From assembly GCA_905215125.1 (NCBI GenBank), contig CAJMOV010000038.1:1-11024 (forward strand): a DNA stretch of 11,024 nucleotides, in the 5' to 3' direction. Source of the stretch: an uncultured bacterium (GTDB taxonomy: Bacteria; Bacillota; Clostridia; Oscillospirales; Butyricicoccaceae). A model generated the notes under the pieces. The model searched no databases. It was not told where the DNA came from and saw nothing but the letters and a program-made list of their open reading frames with translations. Below are positions 1 to 5,385 of the stretch, piece after piece (the first letter of the stretch is position 1; each line of letters starts with the position of its first letter). The translations under genes and the position numbers were made by a program.

Positions 1-199
1 GATGAGCCGCGATGTCTTCACCCCGCGTAACCTGATGACCGTCGGCGAGATGTCGGGATACATAGGCGGCGGCCCGGCAGAGCTTTTTGAAGGGCTGGAA
101 AAAGAGGAGAAAGTCATGCGGCTTTGCAGCCAAATCACCGCGCGCGTCATACGGGGACAAGGTTCCGTCCAAGGATCTGCAATATCTGATGCAGTGTGA
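1..199 (+). CDS. 3' end of an unidentified gene (partial, left edge)
   Basis: An open frame enters from the left edge and ends at the TGA at 197-199. The visible part is about 65 residues. An ATG lies at position 2, but no upstream sequence is available, so this is probably the C-terminal part of a longer protein rather than a complete small gene. Roughly the first 45 codons favour G or C at the third position like the other genes here and include a plausible protein segment, GEMSGYIGGGPAELFEGLEK. The last 15 codons look less like coding sequence. I do not recognise the family. A second frame (87-359) overlaps its end and could reflect a frameshift, but its composition is not convincing. Confidence 0.4.
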   Translation, partial: MSRDVFTPRNLMTVGEMSGYIGGGPAELFEGLEKEEKVMRLCSQITARVIRGQGSVQGSAISDAV

Positions 200-522
200 T
201 GCAAACGGGTATGAAACTGCCATGGCTTCGCGCCGGCCTAAAAAGGATCCCAGGGAATGTGAAAGCGTCCTGAAAGGCGGGGAGACGTATAGCCGAAGCG
301 CAGCGGAGTGCTGGCCGGCAGGGATTCAGGGCTGTGTAAAAGCAACCCGGAAGGAATAAGCGCCGCGGAAAGGCAGAGCGCGGCTTTGGCGCGCAGGAGC
401 GGAACAGCGCCGGATTGCCGGCTGTCTCAGGAAAAGACGCGCCGGCATAATGAAAGACGGCGTGGCCGCGCCATGCCGTCTCCGGGTAAAGCATTGGATA
501 GCGCCGCCCCGCCGGGCGGCCT
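200..522. other. Intergenic stretch without a recognisable gene
   Basis: About 320 bases lie between the left-edge fragment and the 3' end of the deacetylase gene. Open frames on both strands here have no convincing RBS and no recognisable motif. The only clear structure is the GC hairpin at 503-520, listed separately. I see no promoter, RNA gene or repeat. Confidence 0.5.
503..520. terminator. GC-rich hairpin between convergent genes, possible terminator
   Basis: GCCGCCC and GGGCGGC form a perfect 7-bp stem around a 4-nt CGCC loop, two bases beyond the deacetylase stop codon. On the minus strand no T-run follows. On the plus strand it is followed by the T-rich CTTTAGTATTTG, so it fits better as a terminator for plus-strand transcripts from the left-edge gene. 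It may also stabilise the 3' end of the deacetylase mRNA. Confidence 0.4.
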
Positions 523-1470
523 TTAGTATTTGTAGGCAAAGGAAACCGATGTGACGTCGCGCGTCAGCCGGCCGAAGGAATAGCCCAGGGATTTGTACTT
601 TTCCAGGATGGAGGGCAGGGCTTCGGCCGTCGCCTTCGTGTAGGCGCCGTCGTGCATCAGCACAACGGGCATGCGCAGACTGTCGCGCGCAAATACGTTG
701 TCAACGATCGATTGGACGGTCGGATCACCGACAGCGTCTTCAGCCGACACGTTCCAGTCGTAATAGACAAACCCACGGCGCAGCATTTCGGCAATCAGTT
801 CCTGATAGATCCCTTTACTGTACTGGTTGATACTGCCGCCGGGGAAGCGAAAGATTTCCGGCTTCTGCCCGGTAACCTCAACAACGCGCTGATATGCGGC
901 GTTGAAGTCGGTCAGATAGGCTTCGACACTGTCATAAAGCTCGCCATATTTGTGCGATTCGGTGTGGATGCCGATGGCGTGGCCGCGCTCGGCCGCCTGC
1001 TTGAGGTATTCCGGATGCTTGCCCACCTGGGTGCCGACGACGAAAAAGGTGGCCTTGGCCCCCGCTTTGTCCAGCGCGTCCAGAATGGCGGGGGTGTTTT
1101 CCGACGGACCGTCGTCAAAGGTGAGAAAGACGGTTTTTTCCTGTACCTGCTGATGGGGCAGGCCGCCTTCTACATAAAGATCAGGAAAAAGGGACTGGTA
1201 TTCAGGGGCAGGCCCGCCGGAAGAGGGTTGGCTTTCCAGAATAGAAGGGCCTGACGGCGCCTCATTCTCTTGGGGGCTGGTTTCCTCCATGGGAATTTCC
1301 TGCTGGGCTGCCTTGAGCTGTTCGATTTCAGCCTGTGCCTGGCGCAGCGAGCGGGAGAGACCGGCCTGACGCGCAGCGAGCATGACGCATCCGGCAACGG
1401 GCAGTACAATGGCGAGGGTAACGGCGGCGAGAAGGGTTTGCCGTCTGCGGCGCAGTCTGGGATTTGGCAT
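523..1470 (-). CDS. Membrane-anchored polysaccharide deacetylase (NodB/CE4 family)
   Basis: 315 aa. The protein is predicted to remove acetyl groups from N-acetylated cell-wall glycans such as peptidoglycan, outside the membrane. The N-terminus has an RLRRRR positive cluster, a hydrophobic stretch at about 13-32, and VAGC at 25-28 that fits a lipobox, so it may be a lipoprotein or a signal-anchor protein. A short helical linker (35-58) and a Pro/Ser/Glu-rich spacer (60-95) follow. The NodB domain shows all five CE4 motifs: TFDDGP (117-122), HTESH (169-173, metal-binding histidines with D119), RFPGG (208-212), DWN (238-240) and LMHD (271-274). The start has AAGGAAG upstream, overlapping the tcdA stop only 12 nt away, so it is co-transcribed with tcdA. 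The exact substrate cannot be told; PgdA- and PdaA-like roles are both possible. Confidence 0.9.
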   Translation of the reverse strand: MPNPRLRRRRQTLLAAVTLAIVLPVAGCVMLAARQAGLSRSLRQAQAEIEQLKAAQQEIPMEETSPQENEAPSGPSILESQPSSGGPAPEYQSLFPDLYVEGGLPHQQVQEKTVFLTFDDGPSENTPAILDALDKAGAKATFFVVGTQVGKHPEYLKQAAERGHAIGIHTESHKYGELYDSVEAYLTDFNAAYQRVVEVTGQKPEIFRFPGGSINQYSKGIYQELIAEMLRRGFVYYDWNVSAEDAVGDPTVQSIVDNVFARDSLRMPVVLMHDGAYTKATAEALPSILEKYKSLGYSFGRLTRDVTSVSFAYKY

Positions 1471-1482
1471 GATACACTTCCT

Positions 1483-2208
1483 TTACGGCCGCAGCGGGAC
1501 GCCGCACAGAGCGGAGACCACCTCGGCCGCGATGATTAAACCCGCGGCTGGGGGGACAAAGGGCAGGCTGCCCGGCGTTTGGCGCCGTCCGGGGGACGGG
1601 GGCTCGTCGTCGGGGAAGGGGACGCAGGGCTCCTCTGTTGAATAGACGACGCGCAGCGCCGCAACGCCGCGCTTTCGCAGCTCGCGCCGCATGACGCGGG
1701 CCAGCGGACAGCCCGACGTCTCATAGATATCCCCGACCGTCAGGCGCAGGGGATCCTTTTTATTGCCCGTGCCCATGCAGCTGACAATCGGCACCCCCTC
1801 GCGGTTTGCCCGCTCGATGAGCAGCAGCTTGGAGGAGACGGTGTCGATGGCGTCGACAATGGCGTCCCAGCCGGAGAAGCTGAGAACGGCGTCGGTGTCG
1901 GGGCCGTAAAACATGCGATGGGCCTCCACTGCGATGCCCGGGTTGATATCGAGCAGCCTTTCGCGCATGACGTCGGTTTTGGCGCGGCCAAGGGTGCTGT
2001 GCAGCGCAATGCTCTGCCGATTCAGGTTGGTGATGTCGACGCTGTCGGCGTCAATAATGACAAGGCGGCCGACGCCGCTGCGCGCCAGCGCCTCGCAGGC
2101 ATGCGAGCCGACGCCGCCCAGGCCGAAAACGGCGACGCAGCGCTGCCGCAGGCGTTCGACGGCGTCCGGGCCGAGCAAGCGGGCGGAGCGGGAGAAGGGG
2201 CCGGGCAT
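1483..2208 (-). CDS. tcdA: tRNA threonylcarbamoyladenosine dehydratase TcdA (E1-like, ThiF/MoeB fold)
   Basis: 241 aa, close to the usual family length. TcdA uses ATP to activate and cyclise the t6A modification at position 37 of ANN-decoding tRNAs, giving ct6A, in the cytoplasm. The sequence shows the nucleotide-binding GLGGVGS (29-35), the IDAD acid (52-55), the DITNLNRQ motif (58-65), AIDTVSSK (120-127) and the family-typical SCMGTGNKKDPLRL (143-156). A longer in-frame reading runs back through the tRNA gene, but the ATG at 2208 is preceded by a near-perfect GGAGGTGATC, which fixes the start. Other ThiF-family proteins (MoeB, ThiF) are less likely because the IDTVSSK and MGTGNKKDP region is TcdA-like. 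The gene sits downstream of tRNA-Arg and upstream of the deacetylase. Confidence 0.93.
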   Translation of the reverse strand: MPGPFSRSARLLGPDAVERLRQRCVAVFGLGGVGSHACEALARSGVGRLVIIDADSVDITNLNRQSIALHSTLGRAKTDVMRERLLDINPGIAVEAHRMFYGPDTDAVLSFSGWDAIVDAIDTVSSKLLLIERANREGVPIVSCMGTGNKKDPLRLTVGDIYETSGCPLARVMRRELRKRGVAALRVVYSTEEPCVPFPDDEPPSPGRRQTPGSLPFVPPAAGLIIAAEVVSALCGVPLRP

Positions 2209-2210
2209 AG

Positions 2211-2220
2211 GATCACCTCC
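2211..2220 (-). promoter_or_regulatory. Strong ribosome binding site of tcdA
   Basis: The minus strand reads GGAGGTGATC, a 10-base match to the 16S anti-Shine-Dalgarno complement. The GGAGG core is 7 nt before the ATG at 2208. It decides the tcdA start against the much longer frame that overlaps the tRNA. Confidence 0.85.
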
Positions 2221-2252
2221 GTGCGGCGAAAACGATGTGGGGATAAACAACG

Positions 2253-2280
2253 GCCGCCGAAGCCTTGCGGCGTCGGCGGC
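2253..2280 (-). terminator. Hairpin after tRNA-Arg, probable terminator or attenuator before tcdA
   Basis: On the minus strand an 8-bp stem (GCCGCCGA with TCGGCGGC), one C/T mismatch, 3 more pairs and a GCAA tetraloop follow the tRNA 3' end by 4 nt. The bases after it, CGTTGTTTATC, are only moderately T-rich. It may end or trim the tRNA transcript, with read-through supplying tcdA, since I see no separate tcdA promoter. Confidence 0.5.
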
Positions 2281-2284
2281 GATG

Positions 2285-2361
2285 TGGTACGCCCGACAGA
2301 ATTCGAATCTGCGACCTTTGGAGTCGGAGTCCAACGCTCTATCCAGCTGAGCTACGGGCGC
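2285..2361 (-). tRNA. tRNA-Arg (anticodon CCG), CCA encoded
   Basis: This is a complete cloverleaf on the minus strand. The acceptor stem is GCGCCCG with CGGGCGT (one G-T pair at the end) and the D arm is GCTC/GAGC. The anticodon stem is TTGGA/TCCAA with loop CTCCGAC (anticodon CCG at 2325-2327, reading CGG codons). The variable loop is AGGTC, the T arm is GCAGA/TCTGT with loop TTCGAAT, and discriminator A is followed by a genomically encoded CCA at 2285-2287. A strong promoter lies 12 nt upstream. Without CCA the gene is 2288-2361 (74 nt). Confidence 0.97.
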
Positions 2362-2373
2362 ATTTGCGCATCT

Positions 2374-2402
2374 AGTATAACACACCTGACGCAAATTGTA
2401 AA
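2374..2402 (-). promoter_or_regulatory. Sigma-70/SigA promoter of tRNA-Arg
   Basis: The minus strand has -35 TTTACA (2397-2402), a 17-nt spacer and -10 TATACT (2374-2379), ending 12 nt before the mature tRNA 5' end. Both boxes differ from consensus by one base. It probably also feeds tcdA and the deacetylase by read-through. Confidence 0.85.
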
Positions 2403-2457
2403 CAGGGAATTGGCACGTTTTATTTTATCCGGCTGGGCGCGCCGTATCCCTGGCAAA

Positions 2458-2892
2458 TCACAGCTGTTTTTTGAAGCAGATGATGCGATTTGCTTCGGAA
2501 AAGCCCGCCTTGAGATGGAAGGCAAGACTGGGCGCGTTGCCCAGCTCGCAGTCGCTGGCAAATTCCCGGCAGCCTTTGTCACGCGCCCAGCCTTCGCATC
2601 GCTCCACAAGGGCGCGGCCCCAGCCGCGGCCGCGCTGCTCGGGGCGGACATAAAGCCCCTCAAGGTAGCCGACAGGACTGGTCGACGTTCCCTCTACATA
2701 GTCGCGCCGCAGCTGACACTGCGCAAAGCCGCAGGGCCGCTCGTCGAGAAGAAGGAGAAAGATCGCCCCGCCGTCCCCGCAGACAACCGGGCTCAGCTCC
2801 TGTACCAGCTCGGCCTGCGTGTGGCCGGGCCAAAGCTCGGCGGCCAGCGCCGCAGCGCTGAAAAGGTCATCCCCTTGCGCCTGAAGGATCAT
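2458..2892 (-). CDS. GNAT acetyltransferase resembling aminoglycoside 6'-N-acetyltransferase AAC(6')-I
   Basis: 144 aa from the ATG at 2892. A GTG at 2901 in the same frame would add 3 residues, but the only Shine-Dalgarno-like sequence, AGCAGG at 2904-2909, is just 2 nt from the GTG and 11 nt from the ATG. GNAT enzymes move an acetyl group from acetyl-CoA to an amine. The acetyl-CoA loop reads QRGRGWG (86-92). From memory, the blocks YVEGTSTSPVGYLEG (65-79), EFASD (110-114) and the C-terminal ICFKK closely match the AAC(6')-Ig/Ic type of chromosomal aminoglycoside acetyltransferase (YVNGTQTSPVAFLEG, EFASD, VYFKK). Chromosomal members are not always active on drugs, so resistance cannot be claimed. 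The gene lies just upstream of the tRNA promoter, in the same direction, with no clear terminator between. Confidence 0.8.
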   Translation of the reverse strand: MILQAQGDDLFSAAALAAELWPGHTQAELVQELSPVVCGDGGAIFLLLLDERPCGFAQCQLRRDYVEGTSTSPVGYLEGLYVRPEQRGRGWGRALVERCEGWARDKGCREFASDCELGNAPSLAFHLKAGFSEANRIICFKKQL

Positions 2893-3106
2893 TGTGCTCA
2901 CATCCTGCTTCTAGATACTTCCACTGTAGCATACCACGGCCTGAAACGCAAGCCCGGCTGAAGCACGGAGCGGCAAATCGCATGACAAGGGGACCTAAGC
3001 TGGTTCGCCCTACAGCCGGGGGCGGTCATGCAGCGCGGAGCTGTCGGAGGGGGCGGGCTCATTGTCGAAACACAGAAATAAGCTGCGGATTATGAAAACT
3101 TTCTAT

Positions 3107-3136
3107 TTGCTTTTGGCAGCATAGCTATGGTATAAT
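3107..3136 (+). promoter_or_regulatory. Extended -10 promoter upstream of the thioredoxin-like operon
   Basis: -35 TTGCTT (3107-3112), an 18-nt spacer and consensus -10 TATAAT (3131-3136) are preceded by TGG, giving the extended TGnTATAAT form. It is the only strong plus-strand promoter found before the four-gene set 3356-5958. Confidence 0.8.
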
Positions 3137-3145
3137 AACCGCACA

Positions 3146-3340
3146 GCAGTGATTGTACAGGGCGGTTAGTCAGCTTATACCATGGCAGGGGCAGCCGCTC
3201 TGAGGGCGCAGGATACTGTGACCTGGAATAAACAGAAAAGCCGTCGAAAGCCGCATGCCTATGCGGCTGGCGGCGTTTATGGCGGAGACGGCGCCTGTAT
3301 GCAGATGCGGAAAGCGCGCCAAAACACAACATCAGACTGC
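3146..3340 (+). ncRNA. Possible structured 5' leader or small RNA
   Basis: The likely transcript start is followed by GCAGTGATTGT (3146-3156). This can pair with ACAACATCAGACTGC (3326-3340) in blocks of 5, 3 and 3 base pairs with small bulges, closing the whole region. Inside are GGCG (3161-3164) with CGCC (3317-3320) and a perfect 8-bp hairpin AGCCGCAT/ATGCGGCT with a GCCT loop (3249-3268). CAGCCGC (3191-3197) could instead pair with GCGGCTG (3263-3269), which would exclude that hairpin. No terminator follows, so this is more likely an mRNA leader than a free RNA. The pairing was found by eye and may be chance in GC-rich DNA. Confidence 0.3.
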
Positions 3341-3355
3341 AAAGAGAGTGTATTC

Positions 3356-3679
3356 ATGTCAAAATTGCAAGAGCTTGACGCCGAAGGCTTTCGGCAGGCA
3401 ATCACGCAGCAGCGCGAGACGGCGCTGGTCTGCTTCATGTCAGACTGGTCCGCGCCCTGCCGGGAGATGATGGGGGCCGTTGAAGCGGCGGCCGATCATT
3501 TTTACGGCACAGTGGCCTTTTACATCGTCGACCCGGACAACGCCCCGCTTGCGGCGGCAGAGCATTCGGTGGCGTCTATCCCGACGCTGATTTTCTTTGA
3601 GCGGGGAGAAGAGCGCGACCGTATGGTCGGCGTACGCAAATGCGAGGATCTGGAAAAGATGATCCAGAAGGTGCTGTGA
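3356..3679 (+). CDS. Thioredoxin-like protein with WSAPC in place of WCxxC
   Basis: 107 aa, normal thioredoxin length and fold pattern: a beta strand TALVCFMSDW (22-31), the active-site turn W31-S32-A33-P34-C35, then VDPDN (58-62), and a cis-proline segment SIPTLIFF (74-81, P76) followed by a GEERDRMVG strand region. In classical thioredoxins the first Cys of WCGPC attacks disulfides; here it is Ser, leaving only the second Cys. The buried Asp of E. coli thioredoxin (D26) corresponds to C26 here. Standard dithiol reduction is therefore unlikely; a monothiol, binding or structural role is possible. The ATG at 3356 has AAAGAGAG about 8 nt upstream; an in-frame ATG at 3182 has no RBS. It is the first gene after the 3107-3136 promoter and 14 nt upstream of the coiled-coil gene. 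Confidence 0.85.
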   Translation: MSKLQELDAEGFRQAITQQRETALVCFMSDWSAPCREMMGAVEAAADHFYGTVAFYIVDPDNAPLAAAEHSVASIPTLIFFERGEERDRMVGVRKCEDLEKMIQKVL

Positions 3680-3693
3680 AGGGGGCGGGCCGT

Positions 3694-4443
3694 ATGGGAA
3701 AGGCGTTCAGGACAGCCCTGTTCGGCGGGTTCCGCAAAAAGGACGTCATCGAATATCTGGAGGCGCTGAGTGGCCCGGCTGATTTCGACGGTACGCTGAG
3801 CGCTAAAAACGCCGCTGCTGAGGACGGCGCCCGCTTAAAGGAGCGCGTCGAAGAGCTGGAGCGCGAAAAGCAGGAGCGCGAGCAGGAGCTTTCCGAGCTG
3901 CGCGCCAGGCTGGAGGAGGCGGAAGGCGGCCGGGCAGAGGATCAGTCTTTGCAAGCGGCGGAAGAGCAGCGGCAGGCCCATGCCGCTGCGGTACAGGAGT
4001 ATGAAAGCGAAATACAGGCCCTGCAAAGCCTGCTTCAGCAGCAGCGGCTTCGCGCCGAAGAGCTGGAAAAGGAAGTGCAGGCGCTGCAAAGCCATCCTGC
4101 CGGATTGGACGAGCAGCGCATCGCCGCGCTGGAGCGGCAGTGGCAGGAGAAATTCCATGCGCTGTGCGAAACCAACCGCCGTGCGCAGGAGCTGACGCTG
4201 GCCATCCGGTGCGAAGGGGCGCAGCGCGTCGACTATGACGAGTCGCTGCGCCGTGCGGAACGTATGCTGGATGATTTTCGCCAGGAGCTGGCGGGCATGA
4301 TAGGCGAGATAGAACGGCTGACGCGCCAGCTGACGGCTGTGCCGGAGGATGGCGGCCGCAGGCAGGGGGGAGAAAAGCTCTCATCCCCCGACGACATCCT
4401 GCACCGGGTATCCTCGCCGCGGGGGATAAGGGGCAGTATATAA
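3694..4443 (+). CDS. DivIVA-like coiled-coil protein
   Basis: 249 aa. The N-terminus FRTALFGGFRKKDVIEYLEA (5-24) resembles the short membrane-curvature-sensing region of DivIVA-type proteins as found in clostridia (FGGF-x-KKDV-x-x-YLE). Residues 45-135 form a long heptad-rich, Glu/Gln/Arg-rich coiled coil; a second helical region spans 140-215, and the tail (216-249) looks disordered. No signal peptide or membrane helix is visible. DivIVA-family proteins recruit partners to poles or septa, and a scaffold role is inferred only from this resemblance. The ATG at 3694 follows AAGGGGG; a longer frame from 3640 overlaps the previous gene and is not supported. The 14-nt gap to the thioredoxin-like gene indicates co-transcription. 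Confidence 0.75.
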   Translation: MGKAFRTALFGGFRKKDVIEYLEALSGPADFDGTLSAKNAAAEDGARLKERVEELEREKQEREQELSELRARLEEAEGGRAEDQSLQAAEEQRQAHAAAVQEYESEIQALQSLLQQQRLRAEELEKEVQALQSHPAGLDEQRIAALERQWQEKFHALCETNRRAQELTLAIRCEGAQRVDYDESLRRAERMLDDFRQELAGMIGEIERLTRQLTAVPEDGGRRQGGEKLSSPDDILHRVSSPRGIRGSI

Positions 4444-4451
4444 CCGGGAGA

Positions 4452-4487
4452 GCGCGTCCCCTGGGGCGCGCGGACGCTGCGGCGTCC
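4452..4487 (+). other. Two adjacent GC-rich hairpins in the gap before the E2-like gene
   Basis: The first hairpin pairs GCGCG (4452-4456) with CGCGC (4467-4471), with further inner pairs. It is immediately followed by GGACGC-TGCG-GCGTCC (4472-4487), a perfect 6-bp stem. No T-run follows, so it is not a normal terminator. It may separate or stabilise segments of the polycistronic mRNA. Confidence 0.45.
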
Positions 4488-4511
4488 TGACGGCAAGAAG
4501 GGGGAATAACG

Positions 4512-5372
4512 GTGTTTTCCAAACGATCAGACGGGAGAATCCTGCGCAATCTTGACCCGTATGACAAGGCGCTTTGCTATATCATGTCGCGCCGGTCGGA
4601 TGCGCATGTTTATTTTACAGAAGAGTTTGACTGCAAGTATTTTGACGAATATATCGCGAAAAAGAAAGAGGAAGGGCGGGACATCACCTATCTTCACATC
4701 CTGATGGCGGCCATTGTGCGCGTGCATGCGCAGTTCCCGGCCCTCAACCGCTTTGTCATGAACGGCCGCATTTTCGCCCGCAACGAGCTGACGGTGTCCA
4801 TGGCCATCAAGAAAAAGCTGCGTTCGACATCGACATCGACGACGGTTAAGCTGCCCTTTACCGGGCACGAAGGGCTGTTGGAAAGTGCCGATAAGATTGA
4901 CGACAGCGAAAGCGAGGTTAAAAAGCCCGGTTCGGAAAACAGCACCGACCGCCTGGCGGCACGCATAATGAACGCGCCGCCCATTTTCATCAAGCTGATG
5001 GTTTGGTTTATCAAGCTGCTGGACAGGTGGAATATACTTCCGCGCGCCATTATTGATGCAAGTCCTTTCCATACTAGCGTTTTTATTACTTACCTCAAAT
5101 CGGTGGGCATCAACGGCATTTATCATCACATCTATGATTTTGGAACGACAGGGATGTTTCTGGGCGTCGGAAAGGAAATTTTCCGCCCTGTTCTGGACGA
5201 GGAGACTGGCGAGGTCCGGCCCGGCAAGGTCATCGAGCTGAAAGTCGTTGCCGACGAGCGCTTTTGTGACGGCATGTATCATGCCATTGCCATGCGCCAG
5301 GTGCGCAAGTATCTGAAAAACCCCGCTCTGCTGGAAGAGCGGCTGGAGACGGTAGAGAAAGATATCGACTAG
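4512..5372 (+). CDS. Stand-alone 2-oxoacid dehydrogenase E2 / CAT-fold acyltransferase-like protein
   Basis: 286 aa, GTG start with AAGGGGG 7 nt upstream. The pattern matches the chloramphenicol acetyltransferase/E2 catalytic domain (trimeric acyltransferase fold): ILMAAIVRVHAQFPALNRFV (63-82), a strand region around 88-115, HTSVFITYLKSVGINGIYHH (187-206), GTTGMFLGVG (211-220) and a C-terminal DERFCDGMYHA (248-258). There is no lipoyl or subunit-binding domain, so it is not a usual complex E2. The catalytic motif of E2/CAT enzymes is H-x-x-x-D-G with His as base; here Glu249 takes the His position while D253-G254 are kept. It may be inactive, use another residue such as H257, or have a different activity. 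The gene lies 13 nt upstream of xpt. The fold is fairly sure, the function unknown. Confidence 0.75.
   Translation: MFSKRSDGRILRNLDPYDKALCYIMSRRSDAHVYFTEEFDCKYFDEYIAKKKEEGRDITYLHILMAAIVRVHAQFPALNRFVMNGRIFARNELTVSMAIKKKLRSTSTSTTVKLPFTGHEGLLESADKIDDSESEVKKPGSENSTDRLAARIMNAPPIFIKLMVWFIKLLDRWNILPRAIIDASPFHTSVFITYLKSVGINGIYHHIYDFGTTGMFLGVGKEIFRPVLDEETGEVRPGKVIELKVVADERFCDGMYHAIAMRQVRKYLKNPALLEERLETVEKDID
4824..4841 (+). repeat. Three-unit 6-bp tandem repeat inside the E2-like gene
   Basis: TCGACA-TCGACA-TCGACG encodes part of a Ser-Thr run at residues 105-110. The unit length is a multiple of three, so slippage would add or remove Ser-Thr pairs without a frameshift. Confidence 0.6.
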
Positions 5373-5385
5373 GGGGAGTAGGGAT

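Larger units (their letters stand above)
2902..3355. other. Divergent intergenic region with a structured plus-strand leader
   Basis: About 450 bases separate the minus-strand acetyltransferase from the plus-strand thioredoxin-like gene. Positions 2902-3100 hold no gene I can support. An extended -10 promoter lies at 3107-3136 and the expected transcript starts near 3143. This leaves a leader of about 210 nt with several possible stems. Open frames in this stretch lack an RBS. I do not recognise a known riboswitch: no purine, TPP, FMN, SAM, lysine, cobalamin or T-box signature was seen. Confidence 0.55.

Noticed and set aside
87..359. 90-aa plus-strand frame overlapping the left-edge fragment
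   Set aside because: It has weak third-position GC bias, no RBS and no known family; a frameshift continuation of the first fragment was considered but cannot be supported.
2285..2361. tRNA-Arg as an integration (attachment) site
   Set aside because: There is no integrase gene nearby and the downstream genes are ordinary chromosomal ones; I saw no second copy of the tRNA 3' end.
1918..2961. 347-aa plus-strand open frame
   Set aside because: It runs antisense across tcdA, the tRNA and the acetyltransferase gene, has no RBS and no family motif; it is a by-product of GC-rich coding sequence.
3182..3355. N-terminal extension of the thioredoxin-like protein
   Set aside because: The ATG at 3182 has no RBS and the extra 58 residues look random; the ATG at 3356 matches thioredoxin length.
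3803..4567. 254-aa minus-strand open frame opposite the coiled-coil gene
   Set aside because: It is Pro/Ala/Arg-rich with no motif, antisense to a gene with good RBS, spacing and heptad pattern.
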